NCBI GenBank assembly: GCA_024232965.1
Contig: JACKQF010000008.1
Span: 186,001 to 250,000, forward strand
From: Verrucomicrobiaceae bacterium
GTDB taxonomy: Bacteria > Verrucomicrobiota > Verrucomicrobiia > Verrucomicrobiales > Verrucomicrobiaceae
DNA length: 64,000 bases
Direction of reading: 5' to 3'
The translations under genes and the position numbers were made by a program. The notes beneath the pieces were generated by a model. It did no database searches, had not been told where the DNA came from, and was given only the letters and a program-made list of their open reading frames with translations. Positions 33,550-40,200 of this stretch are shown piece after piece; within the stretch, counting starts at the first letter, position 1; each line of letters starts with the position of its first letter.

Positions 33550-33624
33550 CGTGCACAAGACAAAGAGTCGAGTCAGCCGCCTGCAAAGCCGCTTTACCCA
33601 GTTCAAGTCTGGGGTGCACGTCCA
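33550..33624 (+). tRNA. tRNA-Cys(GCA)
   Basis: Perfect acceptor CGTGCAC/GTGCACG, U73 (the Cys identity base) and CCA. Anticodon loop CTGCAAA, stem with one C-C mismatch. T stem CCCAG/CTGGG with the near-canonical loop TTCAAGT. Confidence 0.72.
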
Positions 33625-33637
33625 TTTCTCAACACAC

Positions 33638-33715
33638 GCCCGTGTAGCTCAATCCGTACAGAGCGCTGCGCTTCGAACGCAGAGGTTGCAGGTTAAAATC
33701 CTGCCAGGGGTGCCA
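33638..33715 (+). tRNA. tRNA-Arg(TCG)
   Basis: Acceptor GCCCGTG/CAGGGGT (one mismatch), G73, CCA. D stem GCTC/GAGC. Anticodon stem CTGCG/CGCAG, loop CTTCGAA. T stem GCAGG/CCTGC, loop TTAAAAT (A at 56 instead of C). Confidence 0.72.
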
Positions 33716-33722
33716 GTTTCAT

Positions 33723-33799
33723 CGCGCATGAGAGGGCCAGCGAACTCGCCTGTTTTGGAGACAGGAGGCGCCCGGGGCAGCACCGGGGTGCGCGACCCA
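33723..33799 (+). tRNA. tRNA-Pro(TGG), non-canonical elbow
   Basis: Acceptor CGCGCAT/GTGCGCG, then A-CCCA. Anticodon stem CCTGT/ACAGG, loop TTTGGAG. T stem CCCGG/CCGGG, loop GGCAGCA. Confidence 0.7.
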
Positions 33800-33960
33800 A
33801 TCCATCGTCCCCGTCCTCGCAAACGCTGGACCAACCGATTGACCCTGGTTGTTGGCAACCAGCGCAACCATCCCCCGTTGCACCGCTTTCCGGATTCCGA
33901 CGACTCGTCGGATCCCCATGGAAAGCCGACGAGTCGTCGGCACTCCCCATTTCCCCTTGC
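33800..33960 (+). other. 160-nt spacer in the array with structured elements
   Basis: No clear tRNA is assigned. It holds hairpin CTGGTT-GTTGGC-AACCAG (near 33845), GCAAC/GTTGC (near 33865-33882) and a perfect 15-bp inverted repeat (33897-33911 and 33926-33940). It ends CCCCATTTC, like the CCA-TTTC junction of the real units, so a decayed tRNA is possible. Confidence 0.35.
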
Positions 33961-34036
33961 AGCCTCATAGCTCAATCGTCAGAGCATCCGGCTTTGAACC
34001 GGAAGGCTGGTGGTGCGACTCCACCTGAGGCTGCCA
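33961..34036 (+). tRNA. tRNA-Gln(TTG), non-canonical elbow
   Basis: Perfect acceptor AGCCTCA/TGAGGCT, G73, CCA. D stem GCTC/GAGC with loop AATCGTCA. Anticodon stem TCCGG/CCGGA, loop CTTTGAA. T stem GGTGG/CCACC, loop TGCGACT. Confidence 0.75.
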
Positions 34037-34048
34037 TTTTTCACTTTT

Positions 34049-34124
34049 GCCCATGTAGTCCAACAGCAGAGACAACCGCCTCAGAAGCGGTCGAGTGCGG
34101 GTGCAAATCCTGCCGTGGGCACCA
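34049..34124 (+). tRNA. tRNA-Leu(CAG) with short variable loop
   Basis: Acceptor GCCCATG/CGTGGGC, A73, CCA. Anticodon stem ACCGC/GCGGT, loop CTCAGAA. The variable region is only CGAGT, whereas bacterial tRNA-Leu normally carries a long class II arm. T stem GCGGG/CCTGC, loop TGCAAAT. Confidence 0.68.
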
Positions 34125-34131
34125 ACTTCAT

Positions 34132-34204
34132 GTCCCCGTAGCTCAGCAGAAAGAGTGGCTGATTACGAATCAGCAGGCCGCAGGTGCAACTCCTGCCGGG
34201 GACA
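34132..34204 (+). tRNA. tRNA-Arg(ACG)
   Basis: Perfect acceptor GTCCCCG/CGGGGAC, A73; CCA is not encoded (CTC follows). Anticodon stem GCTGA/TCAGC, loop TTACGAA. T stem GCAGG/CCTGC, loop TGCAACT. Confidence 0.75.
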
Positions 34205-34213
34205 CTCTTTCCT

Positions 34214-34290
34214 GCTCCCGTAGCTCAATCGTAAAGAGCGCCGTGCTTCTAACGCGGACGATGAAGGTTAGAGTCCTTCCGGGAGCGCCA
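34214..34290 (+). tRNA. tRNA-Arg(TCT)
   Basis: Perfect acceptor GCTCCCG/CGGGAGC, G73, CCA. D stem GCTC/GAGC, loop with CG. Anticodon loop CTTCTAA. T stem GAAGG/CCTTC, loop TTAGAGT. Confidence 0.75.
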
Positions 34291-34305
34291 CCTCCACTTT
34301 TTTAT

Positions 34306-34402
34306 GGAACGTCAACCGGACAAGCGAGCCGGGGCTAGTTGCTAACTAGACAGTGCCAGTTTCACGGGCTGGCATGAGGAGCATGTCCTCGGCGTTCCGC
34401 CA
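34306..34402 (+). tRNA. tRNA-Ser(GCT), class II
   Basis: Acceptor GGAACGT/GCGTTCC, G73, CCA. Anticodon loop TTGCTAA on a CTAG/CTAG stem. Long variable arm TGCCAG/CTGGCA as expected for Ser. T stem TGAGG/CCTCG, loop AGCATGT. Confidence 0.7.
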
Positions 34403-34415
34403 TTTTCCTTTCAAT

Positions 34416-34492
34416 GACCCTGTCGTCTAATTGGCTAAGACATCCGACTTTCTATCGGATAACTGCGGGTTCGAATCCCGCCAGGGTTGCCA
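34416..34492 (+). tRNA. tRNA-Glu(TTC), canonical
   Basis: Acceptor GACCCTG/CAGGGTT, G73, CCA. D loop AATTGGCTA contains GG. Anticodon stem TCCGA/TCGGA, loop CTTTCTA. T stem GCGGG/CCCGC with the fully canonical loop TTCGAAT. It is the only unit of the array with both standard elbow loops. Confidence 0.88.
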
Positions 34493-34500
34493 ATTTCTCA

Positions 34501-34575
34501 GAACCGCAAGCTTTAACAGTGAAGCAGCAGGCTTTTAATCTGCTGAACACGGGGCAGTACCGTGGCGGTTCACCA
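34501..34575 (+). tRNA. tRNA-Lys(TTT), non-canonical elbow
   Basis: Perfect acceptor GAACCGC/GCGGTTC, A73, CCA. Anticodon loop CTTTTAA. T stem CACGG/CCGTG, loop GGCAGTA. Confidence 0.72.
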
Positions 34576-34580
34576 TCTCC

Positions 34581-34655
34581 CGCCTGTTGGTGAAACAGCA
34601 TCACGTCTGGCTTATATCCAGAAATCGAAGGGGGCAGATCCTTCACCGGCGACCA
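34581..34655 (+). tRNA. tRNA-Ile(TAT), non-canonical elbow
   Basis: Acceptor CGCCTGT/ACCGGCG (one mismatch), A73, CCA. D stem GTGA/TCAC. Anticodon stem TCTGG/CCAGA, loop CTTATAT. The T arm is imperfect, loop GGCAGAT. A TAT anticodon is rare in bacteria, where AUA is usually read by lysidine-modified CAT. Confidence 0.65.
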
Positions 34656-34667
34656 ACAACTTTTGGG

Positions 34668-34784
34668 GCAGCGAGACCGGAGTTACTTCGCCTTCCACGC
34701 CTACGATTCTCCAGTCGATTTTCTCCCCAAATCCCCTTCCCAAAAATCACCTCAACATGCGGCAGCGATGCCGGGGTTACTTCG
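34668..34784 (+). repeat. Imperfect 23-bp direct repeat upstream of the TROVE gene
   Basis: Positions 34668-34690 and 34762-34784 match at 20 of 23 bases and share GCAGCGA at the start and GTTACTTCG at the end. Both lie between the last tRNA and the TROVE start codon, in the probable 5' leader. Confidence 0.5.
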
Positions 34785-34877
34785 GGACCTGAAACGCCCC
34801 ATTCGCGGGCTTCAGGCGGCTCATCACGAGCCGGTGCCCCTGGCAAACTTCCTCCGCATTCAACATCCCAAAATACC

Positions 34878-36368
34878 ATGAAGTTTAACTTCCTGAAAAA
34901 GCGCCCACGCGGTGACACGGTCAACCTCGCGGGTGGCGAAGCATTCCTCGAAACGCCAAAAATGGAACTGGCTTCGCTGATGCTGACATCCATGCTCGAG
35001 GACCAATTCTACCGCAGGGCCGATGCCACGGCGCGGCGCCTGCGCCAACTCATCGCGCAACAGCCAGACAAGCGATTCGTCGCTAAGACGGCGTTGTTTG
35101 CGCGTAAAGAAGCAGGAATGCGCAGTGTCACTCATCTGGCAGCCGCAGAGCTTGCCAATAGCGTGAAGAGCGAAAGCTGGACGGCGAGGTTTTATGACCG
35201 CGTCGTTCATCGGCCTGATGACGTGATGGAAATCCTTGCTTGCTACCATGGTACGCACGGGAAGATCATCCCAAACTCCCTCAAGAAGGGACTCGGCCGT
35301 GCCCTAGCTCGGTTTGATGAGTATCAACTGGCCAAGTACCGCAAGAAGACTGCGGACATATCTCTGGTCGATGCCGTGAATCTCGTTCACCCGCCCGCCA
35401 CAGAAGCCCTGGGGAAACTGGTCAAAGGCACGCTAGCGTCTGCGGAAACGTGGGAGACAAAACTCACGCAAGCAGGCTCGACAGCGGCCAGTGAAATCGA
35501 ACTATCAGCCCTCAAGCGCGAGGCTTGGTCCGACTTGATCCGCACTCGCAAGATCGGCTACTTCGCTCTATTGCGAAATCTACGCAACATCTTGCAGGCC
35601 TTCTCCGCCCCAGTGTGCAGCCCCTTCGACGTTCTGGATAAACTGGAGGTCCAAGCAGCAGAAAGTGACGACGTCATTGACGCCGCCCTGGCGATGCTGC
35701 GCGATGAAAAACTCATCCGCAAATCGCTGGTGATGCCATTCCGTTTCCAGACGACGGTGGAAGCGATCAAATCCGCCGACTTAGCTCGCGCCGCCGACGT
35801 GCTCGCTGCGCTCAGCGATGCGGTGGATATGTCGCTCGCAAACGTGCCAACCTTTCCGGGCCGCACCCTCATTGCGCTGGATGACTCTGGCTCCATGATC
35901 GGTCGGCCGCTGAAGACAGGCTCGCTGTTTGCAGCAGCCTTGGTGAAGGCCAACGATGCCGACCTCATCACGTTTAGCGAATCCGCTAGATACGTCACGC
36001 TGAACAAGCGCGACAGCACACTGACACTGGCATCAACCCTTGAGGGTATGGCCCAGGCGCGAGGCACGGATTTTCACTGCATCTTCCGCACCGCCAACCG
36101 CGCCTACGACCGCATCATCATCCTTTCAGACATGCAAGGATGGATCGGCCACATGGCACCGACCGATACCTTCAATCAGTGGAAGTCTCTATATCGCAGC
36201 AACCCAAAGGTCTTCAGCTTTGACCTCCAAGGTTACGGCACGCTACAGTTGCCGGAGCGGAACGTCTTCTGTCTAGCCGGGTTTTCCGACAAGACGATGG
36301 ACACACTCGCCCATCTGGACCACGATCCAGCGGCGCTGATTCGGCAGATTGAGGAAATCGACCTCTAA
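34878..36368 (+). CDS. TROVE-domain protein (Ro60/Rsr-like) with vWA domain
   Basis: 496 residues from the ATG at 34878; the frame is open further upstream but overlaps tRNA-Ile(TAT). The N-terminal ~300 residues are the helical-repeat TROVE ring: TPKMELASLMLTSMLEDQFY, FVAKTALFARKEAGMRSVTH and HRPDDVMEILACYHGTHGKI. The C-terminal vWA domain has a MIDAS motif ALDDSGSMIG (about 334-338) and FRTANRAYDRIIILSDMQGW. Ro60 proteins bind Y RNAs around the ring and 3' ends of misfolded or damaged RNAs inside it, and bacterial Y RNAs often mimic tRNA. Here the gene directly follows a tRNA array on the same strand, so those RNAs are the obvious ligands, although this is inferred. Confidence 0.92.
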   Translation: MKFNFLKKRPRGDTVNLAGGEAFLETPKMELASLMLTSMLEDQFYRRADATARRLRQLIAQQPDKRFVAKTALFARKEAGMRSVTHLAAAELANSVKSESWTARFYDRVVHRPDDVMEILACYHGTHGKIIPNSLKKGLGRALARFDEYQLAKYRKKTADISLVDAVNLVHPPATEALGKLVKGTLASAETWETKLTQAGSTAASEIELSALKREAWSDLIRTRKIGYFALLRNLRNILQAFSAPVCSPFDVLDKLEVQAAESDDVIDAALAMLRDEKLIRKSLVMPFRFQTTVEAIKSADLARAADVLAALSDAVDMSLANVPTFPGRTLIALDDSGSMIGRPLKTGSLFAAALVKANDADLITFSESARYVTLNKRDSTLTLASTLEGMAQARGTDFHCIFRTANRAYDRIIILSDMQGWIGHMAPTDTFNQWKSLYRSNPKVFSFDLQGYGTLQLPERNVFCLAGFSDKTMDTLAHLDHDPAALIRQIEEIDL

Positions 36369-36552
36369 AACACCCCACAATCCGTTTGCTCCGCCCATCC
36401 ACTGGCGGGGCAAGGGGTTCCACGCCAGCACTGTGCCAGCCTTGCCACTTGGCAAACAGCCAGTTTTGGCTATGCTTAACGTCCAGAACGAACACCGCTC
36501 CCACTCCCAATGGGAAACCGTGCTCTCCCTTTTCTCACCAAGAGGACCAATT

Positions 36553-37149
36553 ATGAAAGACGTTCTGAACAAAACGAGCGTGCTGGTACTGAACCGGCAC
36601 TGGCAAGCCATCGACGTAAAGACGCCCATTGATGCCTTCAGCATGATGGCAGCAGGCAATGCGACAGCGCTAGATATCTGCGGCCAGGAGGATCTCCGCC
36701 CCGTCCGGTGGGAAGACTGGCTGAGCCTGCCAGTGCGGGATGAAGATAACTGCATCGGCACCGTTAATGGCCCGGTCCGTGTCCCGACGATCTTAGTGCT
36801 CGCACGCTTTGACCGCGTGCCAAGGCGACGCCCCAAGTTTTGCGCCAAGGCCATCTGGGAACGAGACGGTGGTGTCTGCCAATACACCGGCCGAAAACTG
36901 CGCCCGAACGAAGGGAACATCGATCACGTTGTTCCGGTGTCCCGGGGTGGAGCGAGCAGTTGGGAAAATTGCGTTCTCGCAGACAAAAAGATCAACAGCA
37001 AGAAGGGCAACAAGCTGCCCGAAGAGGCGGGTCTGAAACTGCTGCGCAATCCTTTCACCCCGCGGGAACTTCCGGTCACCCAGCTGATCCGCAATTCCCA
37101 CTCGGTACGGGATTGGGACATGTTCCTAAATCACGCATCAGACAGTTAA
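36553..37149 (+). CDS. HNH endonuclease
   Basis: 198 residues from the ATG at 36553, preceded by AGAGGA. The N-terminal half starts MKDVLNKTSVLVLNRHWQ. The C-terminal HNH core is VCQYTGRKLRPNEGNIDHVVPVSRGGASSWENCVLA, with the catalytic His in IDHVVP and Asn in WENCVLA. The usual first zinc-knuckle CxxC is altered to CQYTG, so the metal site is reduced. It follows the TROVE gene by 184 bp and precedes a strong hairpin, so it is probably in the same transcription unit. The substrate (DNA or structured RNA) is unknown. Confidence 0.85.
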   Translation: MKDVLNKTSVLVLNRHWQAIDVKTPIDAFSMMAAGNATALDICGQEDLRPVRWEDWLSLPVRDEDNCIGTVNGPVRVPTILVLARFDRVPRRRPKFCAKAIWERDGGVCQYTGRKLRPNEGNIDHVVPVSRGGASSWENCVLADKKINSKKGNKLPEEAGLKLLRNPFTPRELPVTQLIRNSHSVRDWDMFLNHASDS

Positions 37150-37170
37150 TCGGCCACTTCAACGAAACAA

Positions 37171-37202
37171 GAAGGGCTGGGGAGTCTTCTCCCCAGCCCT
37201 TC
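37171..37202. terminator. Strong hairpin after the HNH gene
   Basis: 13-bp perfect stem (37171-37183 with 37190-37202) and 6-nt loop, followed on the minus strand by a T-rich stretch. It separates the TROVE/HNH unit from the convergent surface-protein gene and may terminate from both sides. Confidence 0.7.
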
Positions 37203-37230
37203 CCGTGTTAGTGTGGACGGAATACGCGCG

Positions 37231-40200
37231 CTATTTAACGATTAGAGTTGCCTGGGCAGCGGCTTCCGTTTCGGCTTCACCGTCCGCTGCAATCGAAGCG
37301 GAATCCAATTCTGTGGTGATACTGAAGTTATCAAACACGAGCGCAGCAGGCTCGGTCGAGCCCGGCAGCCAGATGGCAGAGACGTCACCAAGGCGCGCCT
37401 CACTGGAATCAACGCCAAGGGATTGGCCATCAAACATGGACACACCGTCCAAGCTCAGGCCCCAAGTCGCGGCAACAGGATCGACCTCGAATGCAAATTT
37501 TTGGGAGGCACCCGCGACCAACTTCGCATCAAGATCCCAGGCCTGTCCCGAAGCATTGACGACACGCATGGATCCATCCTCTGCTGACATCCAGAGCGCC
37601 AGCAAAGGTTCTTCTCTCTCATTGTAGATGCTCCATGAAAACTGATCCTTGCTATTCCCCGTGGCGGCAAGATCCAGATTGGCGTCGAAGGATACATACA
37701 CTTTCTGGCCCGTGCCTTCTACCGACTCCGGCAATGCATGCCATAGACAGACTGGCTCCGCAGACACGCCCTTCACACCGCCCAATTTCGCAACTTGCCC
37801 ACCCCCTATCGGATCGGTAACCACGGCAGTAGCCTCCTCGCTGTCTGCCTTCCAATCCTTCTGACCACCCAATGCCGCCCCAACCACGAAGCCAGCGTTA
37901 ACATCGAATGTTGCCTCAGGCTCAGGTGGCGACTGGGCGGTCGTCAAATGGGAGAAGATGATATAGCCCCCAAGGCCGCCACCATAGGCACTGACCGCCG
38001 TGTAATAGCTGGTGCCCTGGATTGCAGTAAACACGACGCGACTCGTTAAATCGGAACGGAAGTCATCGTTATAGGCTTCAGAGATGAGCCCACCAAAACC
38101 AGCTACTGTTGCGGAGGGACGATAGACGGCCAACACTGTATCAAACTTGCTTCCAACGAGATCAATCGCGTACCGCCCACTCTTCGGGCAAGTCCATTTC
38201 CACCAAGCCGACCGGCCTGACGAGACACCTGCATGGGCCGGCTCACCGCCTTCACGAGTAAAGCCCCTATTGTCAGCCAGAAGAGAATTTCCAGTGCCTG
38301 TCAAAATCATCGAGTCAGCGAAATCGTCGTTCGCGTACGCAGTGGTGACAATGAAGTTTTGTGCCGTCGTCGCGGAACCACCTTTGGTTGTCACAGTGAT
38401 CGGTCCACTGACCGTCCCGAACGCAACGGTTGCGACCAGCAGATCATCACCAGTCCTCACGAAAGCAGCAGGCTTGGAGCCGATCTTGACTGAAGTTGTC
38501 CAGCGGAGATTTTGGCCGGTGATCTCGACCTTTGCGCCAACCTTCCCCTGGGTAGGAGTGAAGAGCGACACAACTGGCGCAGGAATTGGATCAATGACCA
38601 GGTTCGCAGGATTACTGATGACAGATCCCACCGGATTGCTCACAACCACGTCATAAGAACCCGCGTGGGTCAACTGTGCATTGCTGATTTTATAAGTTGC
38701 GGCCGTCGCACGTGGGATGGCAATACCGTCCTTTCTCCATTGATACTTGAGTGGCTTACCGCCAACCGCTGCAATAGACAACGTGACGGCGTCACCCACA
38801 TATGCGTTCTGACTCAGCGGGTGAACCGTCACCGAAGGTCCCACGATCACAAAAGCTGTCACCGTCCGGCTAGTAGCCTTGCCGACATCATTCGTTACAA
38901 GCACGCGATATTTGCCTGCGTCCGTTGTCTGCGCATTTGGGATGTTTAGCGTGTCGGAAGTTTGTCCGACGAGGTTCACATTCGATTTCTGCCATTGGTA
39001 GAGCAGAGTCGGTGACCCCGTGGCCCCTACCGACAGGGTCAGCGATGATCCGATGGCAAAGTATTTGTTAGTTTCTGGTTGGACTGTAATTACCGGTGGA
39101 TCTTCGACCGTCAGTGACGCCGCCCGGCTAACCACGGCAGGGGTACCTGGAACCGCCGGAGCAGTAAACGGATTGGTGATTCGCACCGAGTAGTTGCCTT
39201 CGTTCGCCGCATCCGCTCGACTAATTGTCAGCACCGCCTTAGTCGCCCTTGGAATATCGACCCCGTTCTTCATCCATTGGTATTTCAATGCAGGCGAACC
39301 CGTGGCCACGACGCGAAATACTGCAGTCTTCTTGCGAGCGACCTTTGTGTCAGCAGGCTCAGTGGTAATGATGGGCGGCGACAGTACTTTAACCGTCGCC
39401 TCACGACTTGTGGCGGATGCTGCGGCATTCGAAACAATGCATCGGTAAGCACCAGCATCAAACCACCCAACAGGGCTCAGGTCCAAAGTCGATGAATTCG
39501 CCGAAGGGATGTTCACTCGCTTAAACTGCCATTGATAGTGCAGATCGGTCCCGGTGGCCGCCACCGATAACGTGAGGGAATCCCCTGCGTTAACCGTAGC
39601 ACCAACCGGATGGCTTGTGATTATCGGCCGATCAAAAATCGCCAAATTGACTGCTGCGCTGGTTGTTGGCCCCTTTGGGTTAGAGATCACCACAAAGTAG
39701 CTGCCGACGGAAGTCGGCAACCCCTTCACTGTCAGAGTCGTTCCTGTTGCTCGGGCGATGGGAGTTCCGTTAAAGAACCATTGATAAGTGAGACGTGGAT
39801 CACCAGCGGCCTTCACGCTAAACCTCCCGGTGCTCCCCGTGACCAAATTCAGATCCTGGGGCGGAACGAGAATAAAAGGCGCGGAACTCACCGTGAGCTT
39901 AGCTGCATTGCTATACACAAAACCTGCCGCGTTGGAAATCCTGACGCGATAGTTAGCAATGTCAGGAATTTGCACGTTTGAGAGGCTGAGCGTATCGCTC
40001 GTCTCCCCGACAAGATCTACATTGTTTTTCTGCCACTGATAAAGAAGCGGGGCATAACCGGTCGCGACCACCGAGAAATTTACATTGTCTCCTTGATTGG
40101 CAGCCACGGCCAAAGGCTGAGTCGTGACTCTGGGCTTCTGCCGAACATCGAGCGCGGCGTCAGCACTATAGACAAAGTCTACCAAAGGGTCCCCTGCACC

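Noticed and set aside
32485..33625. Several frames of 100-140 residues across the tRNA array
   Set aside because: They translate tRNA sequence; the recurring G-x-x-P-x-x-R-D-x-type peptides are repeats of tRNA arms.
32200..34660. CRISPR array as an explanation of the regularly spaced units
   Set aside because: Units are not identical repeats; each folds with its own acceptor, anticodon and T stems.
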